Source: Verrucomicrobiaceae bacterium (GTDB lineage Bacteria; Verrucomicrobiota; Verrucomicrobiia; Verrucomicrobiales; Akkermansiaceae). From it: a stretch of DNA of 49,616 nucleotides. A program made the translations under genes and the position numbers. The notes under the pieces are model-generated. The model searched no databases, was not told where the DNA came from, and was given only the letters and a program-made list of their open reading frames with translations. The DNA is taken from NCBI GenBank assembly GCA_027487435.1, contig JAIYDP010000066.1, forward strand, positions 1 through 49,616. Reading direction: 5' to 3'. Positions within the stretch are counted from its first letter, which is position 1. Every line of letters begins with the position of its first letter. This document shows, in pieces, positions 38,542 to 45,757 of this stretch.

Positions 38542-38931
38542 CTAGGAATGAAAACCGTCGCCCCTTGCATCTCTCGGCTCGTTTTTCTGGTGCTTTTTAC
38601 CATTGTGCTTGGCCTCAATGAGCAGGCTTTCATCGAGATCTAACAACGACTGTTGGCAAATTTCTATCTCGTCTGTATCGTTCTGCTCTCTAGCAAGTTC
38701 TAGTGCTTTTGCATACAGTCGCCGCTTCTCATCGGGATCATCAACATAGTCCCCTCGTGTATCAAGAATCCGCGATTGGGTGCCAAACTCTGCTTCAAGC
38801 TCGTCCAGTATTTCGAGCATTTGCTCACGGTAAATGTCATACATCGGGTCGTCGTCAAACCATGTGGCATTTACGACATCACAGGCCTTCTCGTGCACTC
38901 GATTCCAAGCGATTTTTGAAATGGGCTTCAT
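38542..38931 (-). CDS. Cassette gene 19, hypothetical, 129 aa
   Basis: The last gene of the array. It is acidic, helical and soluble, with two possible helices (MYDIYREQMLEILDELEAEFG; RRLYAKALELAREQ) and a basic, low-complexity tail (KHNGKKHQKNEPRDARGDG). I recognise no family. It starts about 60 bases after the truncated attC 19. No attC-like site follows its stop codon; the repeat element region begins instead. Confidence 0.55.
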   Translation of the reverse strand: MKPISKIAWNRVHEKACDVVNATWFDDDPMYDIYREQMLEILDELEAEFGTQSRILDTRGDYVDDPDEKRRLYAKALELAREQNDTDEIEICQQSLLDLDESLLIEAKHNGKKHQKNEPRDARGDGFHS

Positions 38932-38989
38932 GACGTGGCTGGTAAGGGCTTCTTCTATTGGTTAGATGGACCATACATCGCAGTTCGCA
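38932..38989 (-). repeat. attC-like site 19, truncated
   Basis: Only the first half is clear: the end box TGCGAAC, then CCATCTAACCAATAGAAG as in sites 11 and 12. The matching second arm and GTT box are missing, so this attC looks broken. The stop of cassette gene 18 lies inside it. Confidence 0.5.
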
Positions 38990-39416
38990 GATGCTCAGGC
39001 AACTTGCATTGGCTGCGTTGATGGACTTGATCAAGAAAATCACCGGCGTTGGGAAATCCATCGGTCGAAGTGAAGCAGATCACACCATCCGCGCCTCGAA
39101 TCGTGAAATAGTGAAGTGGACGATTCCATCGGATCTCGGTGATCTGATCCCAGGGAATGACTCTGCGGTGCATAAGACGGCGAAGTTCCAGACCGGCATC
39201 GGTCACAGTGTAAACAAGAAGACCACTACGTGCATAAAGCCACAATGTGATGATTCCCATGGCGATGCATGCTCCGACGAGAACAATTCGCAACAGAAGG
39301 CCACCATTCACGAACTCGTCGATGCTAGATCGGTAAGCAAGATACGCCATGAACGCAGGCATACCAATCCCCACCAGATGAACGAACATGCTCGGTCGAA
39401 ATGTCTTGGTGGTCAT
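38955..39416 (-). CDS. Cassette gene 18, membrane protein with PH-like domain
   Basis: 153 residues from the ATG at 39416. Two membrane segments (about 12-27 and 40-62) are followed by a small domain with YTVTDAGLELRRLMHRRVIPWDQITEIRW, which resembles the bacterial PH-like domain found after membrane segments. Function unknown. Its frame continues upstream through attC 18 but that is not coding. Its C-terminal residues GPSNQ come from the following attC-like site. Confidence 0.6.
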   Translation of the reverse strand: MTTKTFRPSMFVHLVGIGMPAFMAYLAYRSSIDEFVNGGLLLRIVLVGACIAMGIITLWLYARSGLLVYTVTDAGLELRRLMHRRVIPWDQITEIRWNRPLHYFTIRGADGVICFTSTDGFPNAGDFLDQVHQRSQCKLPEHLRTAMYGPSNQ

Positions 39417-39428
39417 ACTGATGAGCAA

Positions 39429-39569
39429 GAGGATTAGGCCATCCGCAGCGGTGAGTAAAGCCCCAAATTCAGTAGAGTAGGGAGCAACGGCCGCTGTTGC
39501 CGCTGCGCTGCTCCCTACTCTACTCAAACAAGGACGTTATCGCAGCTTGCAACGCATGAATTGTTCTAC
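39429..39569 (-). repeat. attC-like site 18 with a hairpin in its centre
   Basis: 141 bases, GTAGAAC box at one end. The centre holds a perfect 16-bp inverted repeat (39471-39486 and 39509-39524, AGTAGAGTAGGGAGCA) around a 22-base GC-rich loop, found in no other site. The flanking arms pair less well than in other sites and the GTT box is unclear. Confidence 0.6.
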
Positions 39570-39579
39570 TCTTAATGAT

Positions 39580-39947
39580 TTAATGAAACTTCCTGTCGGT
39601 AAATCCAACAATATCGTAGGGAGGTCTGATGGGATTAAGGCGCAGTCGAAGCCAAACTTCACGCCCTTCCGAACGAATGAATGCCGTGTGGGTAACTTTA
39701 CAATCGTGCTCAAACCAGTCGAACGGTACAACGGTGATGCTGTAGTCATGTCCCTTGAACTGCGAGAGAGCACTTCGAGTGGATGATCCGACGAAATTGT
39801 AGGTTTCGTCGGAATCCAAGACAGCAGGAGATTCAATTGCACGCGCAGCCCATGCTTGGCCTTGCGGGAGGCTACAAAGTTCACCACGAGTCCAAAGAGG
39901 ATTAGGGTCGCCATAACCTTAAGCACTTTGCGTTTCATTTTTGCCAT
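39580..39947 (-). pseudogene. Cassette gene 17, probably frameshifted
   Basis: From the ATG at 39947 a signal-anchor start (KVMATLILFGLVVNFVASRK) is read, then the frame continues to 39537 with an unnatural composition. The other frame from about 39,925 is open and more protein-like (WAARAIESPAVLDSDETYNFVG, through VVPFDWFEHDC, ending in DIVGFTDRKFH at 39580). A one-base shift near 39,870-39,850 would join the two. The product, a membrane-anchored or secreted protein, is not recognised. If the first frame is right, the gene is intact but strange. Confidence 0.45.
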
Positions 39948-40028
39948 ATTTAGGAAATCCACTGCGGAAATGCAAGCCCGCATGCAAAGAAGAACGTAGC
40001 CCGCCGTTGGATGATCTGGCTTCGCTTT
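39945..40028 (-). repeat. attC-like site 17, partly degenerate
   Basis: The arms CATCCAACGGCGG and CCGCAG-TGGAT are visible, with the extra A in the first arm. Neither AAC nor GTT box is canonical. The next cassette gene starts within it at 39947. Confidence 0.6.
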
Positions 40029-40033
40029 CTTGT

Positions 40034-40648
40034 TTATTCTAGGCACGCAATCTCGTTCTTCATGTTCAATCGAGCTTGCTCCTCAAGTGATGCAAAAAAC
40101 TCGGTTACGTAGATTCTCTGCGAGAGAAATCTCTGAAGTATCGACTTCCGACCAGCATTGAAATTTGCTTCCGGAACTGATGAATATTCACTTCTGATTG
40201 CACGTCGGTATGCCTCGTAATCATCCGGCGCTGATCCAAGGATACTGAGATCAATATCGATGATCAAATCTTCGTCATTTCTTCCGGTTCGTGAACGGGT
40301 GGGGTCAGTAGCTAATATCAAGCGAACTACATCTTCAACCAGATGATCTCCGATGAAAGTGCCGAGATGATCTCGAAAATACTGCGCACTCTTGACCTCA
40401 TTTTGGCCACTCATCGGCTCGTAGATAGCATCGTGATACCAGATCGCAAGCTCAACAGTTTCAGCACCCTTGCCTGGTGATGCATCCAGCCAAGCCAGCA
40501 TCCGATTGATGTGAGACAAATTGTGGTAGCTTCGATGCCCTTCGGAATAATGCTTCGTAAGATCGTCGAACATGCCATCAACCCTATCGGCAGCAATACC
40601 CAGTCGCTTACAAAGGTTTGTGAATCGTTGTCGTGTCGCTTGATCCAT
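40034..40648 (-). CDS. Cassette gene 16, HD-domain metal-dependent phosphohydrolase-like
   Basis: 204 residues from the ATG at 40648. It carries HRSYHNLSHINRML, ELAIWYHDAIYEP and DLIIDIDLSILGSAP, the His/Asp motifs of a predicted metal-dependent HD-superfamily hydrolase. The protein continues with a conserved helical segment and ends KNEIACLE. Function may be nucleotide or phosphate ester hydrolysis; the substrate is unknown. One of the few cassette products whose fold can be recognised. Confidence 0.8.
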   Translation of the reverse strand: MDQATRQRFTNLCKRLGIAADRVDGMFDDLTKHYSEGHRSYHNLSHINRMLAWLDASPGKGAETVELAIWYHDAIYEPMSGQNEVKSAQYFRDHLGTFIGDHLVEDVVRLILATDPTRSRTGRNDEDLIIDIDLSILGSAPDDYEAYRRAIRSEYSSVPEANFNAGRKSILQRFLSQRIYVTEFFASLEEQARLNMKNEIACLE

Positions 40649-40657
40649 TTTCTTTTC

Positions 40658-40744
40658 GCTGATGGTTAGACCATCCACGGCGGGGAGTAAAGCCCGAATT
40701 CACACTGGAGCATCATCCGCCGAGGGATGAGTTGCTGGTTCGCT
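40658..40744 (-). repeat. attC-like site 16
   Basis: 87 bases. AGCGAAC box at 40738-40744, first arm CAACTCATCCCTCGGCGG, second arm CCGCCGTGGATG. The end box next to the following gene is degenerate (CATCAGC). The centre TGAATTCGGGCTT matches sites 1, 4 and 5. Confidence 0.75.
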
Positions 40745-41080
40745 TTCGTCTTCCAGATTGGCGATCAGAACGTGAAAAAGCATTTCGACTAACTCGGAGT
40801 TTGGACTGACCTTTTTCTCAAACTCGGGGTCAGAAAGCAAAATCGGATGCAGGAAGTCGGAGATGCGGTGCAACAAATCGTCTGGATTACGGGAGCGAAG
40901 GATTTCTGGATCGAGCTGGTCAACTAACGAATCGTGAAGAATCGCTGAGATCCTGAGTAGAAATTTCACACGAACTTCGCGAGTAGCAGTGCGAATCTCG
41001 TATGCATCAATAAGGTCCGAGCATCCTTCTGGAAGCGCTGCTCGCGAAGGAGGCAAATCGGGATCGAGGATTCGTTTCAT
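40700..41080 (-). CDS. Cassette gene 15, hypothetical, 126 aa
   Basis: A soluble, helical protein without a signal peptide. Residues about 20-95 look like a helical bundle (YEIRTATREVRVKFLLRISA; LLHRISDFLHPILLSDPEFE), and the tail EPATHPSADDAPV is encoded by the following attC-like site. The start is preceded by CGCTGAAGA, the same leader as in cassette 2. No family is recognised. Confidence 0.6.
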   Translation of the reverse strand: MKRILDPDLPPSRAALPEGCSDLIDAYEIRTATREVRVKFLLRISAILHDSLVDQLDPEILRSRNPDDLLHRISDFLHPILLSDPEFEKKVSPNSELVEMLFHVLIANLEDESEPATHPSADDAPV

Positions 41081-41085
41081 TCTTC

Positions 41086-41207
41086 AGCGAAAGTCAAAGA
41101 CCATTCCCCACTACCGAGAGCGTACCTCCGATTCAGGTTGAGCTTTGTCGCTACCCTCCGACTTCGACTCTGGGCGGGTAGCGGGTTGTCCAGTGCCGGC
41201 GTTTTCT
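41086..41207 (-). repeat. attC-like site 15
   Basis: 122 bases of the long type. AGAAAAC box at 41201-41207, then ACCCGCTACCCGCCCAGA; the TTTCGCT end box is one base from GTTCGCT. Sequence closely matches site 6 over about 60 bases (CAGAGTCGAAGTCGGAGG). The C-terminal tail of gene 14 is read from it. Confidence 0.75.
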
Positions 41208-41947
41208 TCTTCTTGTTCTAGGTTGGCAAAAGGATCAGCGGCCTCCGCCTTCTCGGGCTGCTCTTTGTTATGTTCGGCATCAGGTTCATCTTCGCTAAAG
41301 GGATCAGCGGCGACCTCCTCCGCCTTTGCCGGTTCCTCTTTCTTCAGAATTCCTTTCGCCAGCAGATCCCCGTTCTTGAGATCGAAGATGAAATGAGCTC
41401 CCTCCAAGGTGGTCAACTGGAAAACTTCAGGGTGCTGCACCATTCCGGCTGCGCCATCTGGACTCGTCTCGATCCGATACCAATCGCTCGGCGCGATCTT
41501 TGTCTCACTCACCCAATACCGATCAGGCAAGAACATACCAACTCGCATTCCCTTTTTCACATCCTCGATGAGCTCGCTGACCTTGTAGGTCTTCTGAAGC
41601 TTTCCCTTACGGTAGAAAAACAAGACTTCTTCGTTAGGCAACTTCGCCTCATCTCCTTGGTAGAGTACGCCACTCACCACACGCACTAAGGTCTTTCCAT
41701 CGCTGGACAATGTCACGTCTCCCGGAGGAGCATACCATCCTGTCACCTCCCAGAGCTTCTCTACACCATCACGCTTAGCTCGATACGCAACGCCTTTGCC
41801 CGGCACGTCGGAGAAATTGCCCGGATCCATGACGAGGAAAAACTTTTCCCCCGACGTAACGACATGTCGCCAAGGTGTTGCAGGCGAAAACGCGGTGACG
41901 CTTGCGGCGCAAAGAACCAGTGCGAATGTGATGAGTAGCGTCTTCAT
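41111..41947 (-). CDS. Cassette gene 14, secreted hypothetical protein, 278 aa
   Basis: The longest cassette gene. The signal peptide (KTLLITFALVLCAASVTA) precedes a beta-rich domain (GEKFFLVMDPGNFS, LWEVTGWYAPPGDVTLSSDGKTLVRV, and so on to about residue 190), then a low-complexity acidic region of Glu/Ala/Asp (EEPAKAEEVAADPFSED). Residues after about 250 (GQPATRPESKSEGSDK...) are read from attC 15. No family is recognised. The ATG at 41947 follows an attC-like end box. Confidence 0.65.
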   Translation of the reverse strand: MKTLLITFALVLCAASVTAFSPATPWRHVVTSGEKFFLVMDPGNFSDVPGKGVAYRAKRDGVEKLWEVTGWYAPPGDVTLSSDGKTLVRVVSGVLYQGDEAKLPNEEVLFFYRKGKLQKTYKVSELIEDVKKGMRVGMFLPDRYWVSETKIAPSDWYRIETSPDGAAGMVQHPEVFQLTTLEGAHFIFDLKNGDLLAKGILKKEEPAKAEEVAADPFSEDEPDAEHNKEQPEKAEAADPFANLEQEEENAGTGQPATRPESKSEGSDKAQPESEVRSR

Positions 41948-41959
41948 TTTATGATCTTG

Positions 41960-42043
41960 CAGCAAGGTTTAGCTTATCCATGGCGGCAAGGGAAGCCTGA
42001 ATTCAAACTGGAGGCGAGGCAGGCGTTAGGAGCGGCGTTTTCT
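41960..42043 (-). repeat. attC-like site 14, degenerate
   Basis: Centre TTTGAATTCAGGCTTCC and second arm GCCGCCATGGAT as in other short sites; the first arm and end boxes are diverged (CTTGCTG in place of GTTGCTG). The leader after the box (CTTGCTGCAAGATCAT) resembles that of site 4. Confidence 0.5.
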
Positions 42044-42541
42044 TCGGCGATCTTCGCGACAAATTGCTTGAAATTGTTCAAGACAAAACACTGGCACCTC
42101 GGGCCAATTCTCCTGCACTGTCCTGATTACCGATTCCATTTGCGACCAAGTGTGGATAAGTCCAGGCGCAAGGGGAGGAGCGATCGGCCTGCCTGTATCT
42201 ACCATGAGGGAGGGATCGGCCGGTCCATCCCAAATGAGACACTTGATGTCTGCGCGAGTAAAAATCCGTTGTGTCTTTATGCGCCCGACCCTTCCGAATC
42301 GGAGTTGATTCGGCTCGATCACAAACTCCCATTGAAATGGAGCAACTAGCCCCCGAAACATCCTTGCCGAGATCCCACCCAAAACAACTCCGGTCGCTCC
42401 AAAAATGAAACTGAATGCGCTGGCCTCTCCCCATGCGACAATCGAAAAAATCAAGCACGCGATGGATCCGATCACGCAAATAAGCGTGCTAACAAACGAT
42501 CTGAGACTGTTGGACTCGGCTGTGATTCGCAGTAATTCCAT
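42026..42541 (-). CDS. Cassette gene 13, membrane protein, 171 aa
   Basis: Two hydrophobic segments in the first 60 residues (STLICVIGSIACLIFSIVAWG; SFIFGATGVVLGGIS) precede a soluble C-terminal part (about 75-171) with FRADIKCLIWDGPADPSL-like sequence. The tail RREDRRRKRRS is basic, read partly from attC 14. No family recognised. It starts 9 bases after attC 13. Confidence 0.6.
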   Translation of the reverse strand: MELLRITAESNSLRSFVSTLICVIGSIACLIFSIVAWGEASAFSFIFGATGVVLGGISARMFRGLVAPFQWEFVIEPNQLRFGRVGRIKTQRIFTRADIKCLIWDGPADPSLMVDTGRPIAPPLAPGLIHTWSQMESVIRTVQENWPEVPVFCLEQFQAICREDRRRKRRS

Positions 42542-42549
42542 GATTCTTG

Positions 42550-42635
42550 CTAAATGTCGAGGATTGGCGCACCGGGGTAAAGCTCGAATTTAATCCTACG
42601 GCTTACTCGACATCGCTATCTCCGAATTGTTTGGC
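42550..42635 (-). repeat. attC-like site 13, partly degenerate
   Basis: 86 bases. GCCAAAC box at 42629-42635 is one base from the reverse complement of the cassette's head box GTTCGGC. Centre TTAAATTCGAGCTTTACCCC matches the short-type sites. The inner arms share TGTCGAG but otherwise pair poorly. Confidence 0.6.
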
Positions 42636-42642
42636 CACATTA

Positions 42643-42942
42643 TCAAGAAGGTGTCAGCATTATCCCAAGATGCTGACATAGGAATATCAAGGTGCATAAC
42701 AAGGATGTGATAAAAATGAAAGCTGCGAGCAACATCTTCCTAGAAACACTACAGTTCATCTTAGAAATTACCAAAGATGTCACTAGCGGTGCCACAAACG
42801 GCATGACTCCTCCAACTACAAGGAATAGGGTTGTGCGTGACGAAATAGCTATGAGAACGCACGAAACAACTCCGGTCAAAACAGCCACTCCATCAGCTGT
42901 CCGCTTATCACCCTGCTGGATCTCTGGGTTCATACTTATCAT
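42643..42942 (-). CDS. Cassette gene 12, membrane protein, 99 aa
   Basis: Three hydrophobic segments (about 18-34, 38-58 and 68-90) with short polar links and no recognised motif. The ATG at 42942 lies two bases after the end box GTTCGGC. A second ATG is nine bases on. The stop is close to attC 13. Confidence 0.6.
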   Translation of the reverse strand: MISMNPEIQQGDKRTADGVAVLTGVVSCVLIAISSRTTLFLVVGGVMPFVAPLVTSLVISKMNCSVSRKMLLAAFIFITSLLCTLIFLCQHLGIMLTPS

Positions 42943-42943
42943 T

Positions 42944-43071
42944 GCCGAACGTAGTGCAGATCTACCACTACCAGCGGGGGCGGACGTGGATCAAGGGGTA
43001 AGGGTTCATACTACGGTAAATCGTCTGCAACACAACGGCTTCTATTGGTTGGATGATGCGACTTGTTCGCT
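42944..43071 (-). repeat. attC-like site 12
   Basis: 128 bases of the long type. AGCGAAC box at 43065-43071, first arm CATCCAACCAATAGAAGC with an extra A, second arm GCTGGTAGTGGTAGAT, end box GTTCGGC. AGCGAAC is the exact reverse complement of GTTCGCT at the head of the same cassette (site 11). Confidence 0.8.
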
Positions 43072-43512
43072 ACTGTTTGGATTTATAGCGATACGGATAC
43101 CTTTGTCATCGAAAACGGAAATGCTTTCCCCAGAAAATATCCCATACTGAATGACTGAGAAAACTACTTTATTTGATTCAGAGTCGAACTGGGATATTCG
43201 AAACGCAATCAAATGCCCCTTGATCATGTCGTTTGGGGAATAGGTGTCCTCCAGCTCTATTTCTCCCGCATAGCTGTATCCTATGCTGGTAGCTAGATTC
43301 CTACCCGTCTCTGCGCTACTGGAAAAGGATTCAGCTCCCTTTGTCGAACCAGAAAGCTCAATAGGAAACTTGAGCGCAACACCGCCTTCAAGTTTGATAG
43401 ATAATTCCGCATGCTCAGAATCTGAATTACTAGATGTGGGAGCGGTCTTCTGGCCGCAACTGATTACTAGGAATGCAAGGAGGGGATATACGATGTAGAC
43501 TTTGCAATACAT
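43042..43512 (-). CDS. Cassette gene 11, lipoprotein, 156 aa
   Basis: A signal peptide with lipobox LLAFLVISC is followed by a Ser-rich linker and a beta-rich domain (ELSIKLEGGVALKFPIELSG, GYSYAGEIELEDTYSPNDMIKG, FSVIQYGIFSGESISVFD). The last residues SEQVASSNQ are read from attC 12. Probably anchored in the outer or inner membrane; function unknown. A GTG or ATG further upstream is less likely because it would put coding sequence in attC 11. Confidence 0.65.
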   Translation of the reverse strand: MYCKVYIVYPLLAFLVISCGQKTAPTSSNSDSEHAELSIKLEGGVALKFPIELSGSTKGAESFSSSAETGRNLATSIGYSYAGEIELEDTYSPNDMIKGHLIAFRISQFDSESNKVVFSVIQYGIFSGESISVFDDKGIRIAINPNSSEQVASSNQ

Positions 43513-43518
43513 TTTTTT

Positions 43519-43642
43519 AGCGAACGATGAGCACATCCACCACTAGAAGCGGGGGCGGAAGTGGATCACGGGGTGAAGGTTGTAATTACGGGAAACCATG
43601 TCAACAGAGCTTCTATTGGTTGGATGGTGCGTCTTGTTAGCT
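43519..43642 (-). repeat. attC-like site 11
   Basis: 124 bases, long type. AGCTAAC box (43636-43642), arm CATCCAACCAATAGAAGC with the extra A, second arm GCTTCTAGTGGTGGATG, end box GTTCGCT (43519-43525). The stop codon of cassette gene 10 sits in the AGCTAAC box. Confidence 0.85.
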
Positions 43643-44020
43643 TTTGGGTTTTCTCGGGTAAAGCATCGACTTTGAATCGTGCTCCTGAAGCCAATCGAGC
43701 ATCTTCAGAGCTTTGTCTTTTTGACCTGCCTCCATATAAGCCCGAGCGAGCTGCCATACACAACCTGCGACTGCAAGGCCGTGAGATGCGTCACCATATC
43801 CCCTCATGTCCGGGTTCGTGCCACCCTCCTCACTTGGCAAGTATTCAAGCATAAACGCCTCAAGTCGCTCGATTCTCTTTGCAAGGTCCTTAGTTTCCCC
43901 TGCCCACGTGGCTTGCTCGATCATATTGGGCGGCGGAGATTCATCACCAGCATTCGCGCAAAGTAGAAGCGCCATTAAAGCGCAAGTGAATGTTGCAATA
44001 ATGTTCATGGCATTTTTCAT
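43637..44020 (-). CDS. Cassette gene 10, secreted TPR-like protein, 127 aa
   Basis: Signal peptide (MNIIATFTCALMALLLCANAG) followed by one or two helical repeats resembling a TPR motif (AVAGCVWQLARAYMEAGQKDKALKMLDWLQ). Start codon is immediately after the GTTCGCT box, so translation begins at the recombination edge of the cassette. Function unknown. Confidence 0.65.
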   Translation of the reverse strand: MKNAMNIIATFTCALMALLLCANAGDESPPPNMIEQATWAGETKDLAKRIERLEAFMLEYLPSEEGGTNPDMRGYGDASHGLAVAGCVWQLARAYMEAGQKDKALKMLDWLQEHDSKSMLYPRKPKS

Positions 44021-44103
44021 AGCGAACGAATAGGCCATCCACGGCGGGGAGTAAAGCTCGAATTCAAACAGGAGCGTTACCGCGAAGTGCTAGCTTGTCC
44101 GGC
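44021..44103 (-). repeat. attC-like site 10
   Basis: 83 bases, short type. Second arm CCGCCGTGGATG and end box GTTCGCT (44021-44027) are clear. The first arm is diverged (GCACTTCGCGG), and the opposite end box is GCCGGAC, one base off AAC. The centre TTTGAATTCGAGCTTTAC matches sites 4 and 5. Confidence 0.7.
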
Positions 44104-44475
44104 TTCCGTTATAGTCCGCTTCGTGTCCGCACGCCATGACGCGAGCAGAGTGACAATAAGGCCCAGAACGATTACACTTGCTGCGAGAGTATCTGTAAGC
44201 CAATTCGAATAGTGTCTTTTTCTCGCCTCCTCAAGGACCACTTCGAGTGAACTCTCTACTTGACCGATCTTATCTTCAACTTCTTTGAACTCGGGAGCAT
44301 CACTCTCCATCGAAGTCAAAAGTAGATAGCGTAGATCGCGTAATTCGGATCTCATATCGATTCCTTGAAGGAAAGTACGGTCAGCAACCAATATTGGAGA
44401 ATTGATGCGACCTAGGAGGAACACAGCCGCTCCAAAGATCACATAAATAGTAAACATTCCTCTCTTAAAGTGCAT
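44077..44475 (-). CDS. Cassette gene 9, membrane protein with coiled coil, 132 aa
   Basis: Two membrane segments (about 7-22 and 95-115) enclose a charged coiled coil (FKEVEDKIGQVESSLEVVLEEARKR). I recognise no family. The tail EAGQASTSR is read from attC 10, as QASTSR is in gene 3 from attC 4. The ATG at 44475 lies after the attC 9 end box. Confidence 0.6.
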   Translation of the reverse strand: MHFKRGMFTIYVIFGAAVFLLGRINSPILVADRTFLQGIDMRSELRDLRYLLLTSMESDAPEFKEVEDKIGQVESSLEVVLEEARKRHYSNWLTDTLAASVIVLGLIVTLLASWRADTKRTITEAGQASTSR

Positions 44476-44482
44476 ATTATTT

Positions 44483-44601
44483 GTAGAACGTTTGAGCGGG
44501 GGCAACTCCAATAGCGGGAGCCGACGTTTTGAGGTTGAGATGAGGTGGAAACATCGGAAACAAAGGGGCTAGTGGGGGTTGCCATCCACGGCTTCTTGGG
44601 C
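44483..44601 (-). repeat. attC-like site 9
   Basis: 119 bases. Arms GGCAACCCCCACTAGC and GCTATTGGAGTTGCC, end box GTTCTAC (44483-44489). GCCCAAG at 44595-44601 is one base from the reverse complement of GTTGGGC at the head of the same cassette. It overlaps the end of gene 8. Confidence 0.65.
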
Positions 44602-45141
44602 TTCTTCTTTTGTTCGCGCTCTGCGGTATCGGCTCTTTACAAGATGGTTTTCAATCACCTCGGTCTCCACATGGTTAAAATCAAGAGTACCACTCAGTTC
44701 GCCAAAGAGAGGTATCCCTCTTCCAAGTAGTTTAGGAAACCTAGTTACAATCAATTCATCGATTAAATCATCTCTCAGGCAAGACTGAATAACCTGCCCT
44801 CCGTCGATATAAAGATTCTTGAATCCTTGTGCGCCTAGTTGTGCAATAACTTCAACGAGCTGACCGGAAACAATCCGCACTTTGCCTTCGAGATCGGAAG
44901 GAACTTCTTTGAGCGTGCTGCTGAGAACAAATACCGGGATGTGGTATGGCCAGAGGTCGAACGCTCGTACCTTGTCGAAAGTGGCTCTACCCATCAAAAT
45001 GGCATTCACCCTGGATATGAACTCGGAAAAGCCAAAGTCGCTTCCGTCCGGGTTAGGTGCGTCTTCTAACCATTCGATCCCACCTTCTGGTGTCGCGATA
45101 AAACCATCGAGGCTGGCTGCAATATAAACGTAGTTTGCCAT
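44569..45141 (-). CDS. Cassette gene 8, RibD/dihydrofolate reductase-fold protein
   Basis: 190 residues from the ATG at 45141. It begins NYVYIAASLDGFIATPEGGIEWL and continues with INAILMGRATFDKVR, PVFVLSSTLKE and NLYIDGGQVIQSCLRDDLID, ending with LLGRGIPLFGEL, all features of the RibD C-terminal/dihydrofolate-reductase-like family of NAD(P)H-dependent reductases. It is not the classic DfrA or DfrB reductase of mobile integrons, and no resistance role is implied. The substrate is unknown. It is the clearest enzyme among the cassettes. Confidence 0.85.
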   Translation of the reverse strand: MANYVYIAASLDGFIATPEGGIEWLEDAPNPDGSDFGFSEFISRVNAILMGRATFDKVRAFDLWPYHIPVFVLSSTLKEVPSDLEGKVRIVSGQLVEVIAQLGAQGFKNLYIDGGQVIQSCLRDDLIDELIVTRFPKLLGRGIPLFGELSGTLDFNHVETEVIENHLVKSRYRRARTKEEAQEAVDGNPH

Positions 45142-45152
45142 GAATTGTTTTT

Positions 45153-45273
45153 GCCCAACGTTAGAGGCCTGGCACCCGGGAGCGCCACTCCGCAACAGGG
45201 TTAAGGGTTGTAATCAAGAGGGTCATGTCGACTTGGGGGGGGTAGCCAGTTGTCCACCACCGTCTTGTTCGCA
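45153..45273 (-). repeat. attC-like site 8
   Basis: 121 bases. TGCGAAC box (45267-45273) and end box GTTGGGC (45153-45159), which is a perfect match to the classical GTTRRRY attC core. Arms ACAACTGGCTACC and the region GGGTGCCAGGCC. Gene 7's C-terminus is read through it. Confidence 0.85.
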
Positions 45274-45663
45274 GCTAGTTATTAGTCGGTTCTGAAGGTA
45301 GGCGATCGACTTCTTCCTCCAGAAGGGCGTTATCAACAACCCCGTCGTGCTATCGCCAATCCAATTCCCGTCTTCGTTCTTCCCTTCGACAGTCCAAGCA
45401 CAATCAGACTTGCCTCGACGAACGACCTTCAAACGGCAGTCATCGCTCAGACCAAAGGCAAATGCTTCCAGCGCATCTTCTTCGTCCTCAAATTCATCAT
45501 GCCAGCCATCATATCCGACGGTGTAACCTGGATTCTTCTCGGTCAGCCACACGGAGAAGCCGTCTTCACCAGTCGCCTCGACTGTAATCGTTTCGCCGAC
45601 ACGTAAGTATCGTGCCGAGGGATACTTCCTCAGCTTATTCTCGATCTTCTCGATGACTGTCAT
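45223..45663 (-). CDS. Cassette gene 7, soluble hypothetical protein, 146 aa
   Basis: From the ATG at 45663, which follows the leader ATTCGCTGAAGAA. Soluble and acidic, with predicted strands (ETITVEATGEDGFSVWL, RLKVVRRGKSDCAWTVEGK) and an acidic patch (EFEDEEDALEAF). The C-terminal GQLATPPKST comes from attC 8. No family is recognised. The frame is open upstream through attC 7 but should not be translated there. Confidence 0.6.
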   Translation of the reverse strand: MTVIEKIENKLRKYPSARYLRVGETITVEATGEDGFSVWLTEKNPGYTVGYDGWHDEFEDEEDALEAFAFGLSDDCRLKVVRRGKSDCAWTVEGKNEDGNWIGDSTTGLLITPFWRKKSIAYLQNRLITSCEQDGGGQLATPPKST

Positions 45664-45669
45664 TTCTTC

Positions 45670-45757
45670 AGCGAATCCTATAGTGATGGCACGCCGAGAG
45701 CAAGCTCCGATTTCAGGAGTCGGTCGGATCGGCGTTGCCACTCACGGTATGTTCTGC
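45670..45757 (-). repeat. attC-like site 7
   Basis: 88 bases. GCAGAAC box at 45751-45757 is the exact reverse complement of the cassette's head box GTTCTGC (site 6). Arms GTGAGTGGCAACGCCGA and TCGGCGTGCCATCAC pair well with extra bases on the first arm. End box ATTCGCT, one base from GTTCGCT. Confidence 0.85.

Noticed and set aside
38955..39527. Cassette gene 18 starting at 39527
   Set aside because: The extra residues are a translation of the hairpin inside attC 18.
44569..45141. Trimethoprim resistance gene
   Set aside because: The sequence fits the wider RibD/DHFR-like family, not the known resistance reductases; no evidence for resistance.
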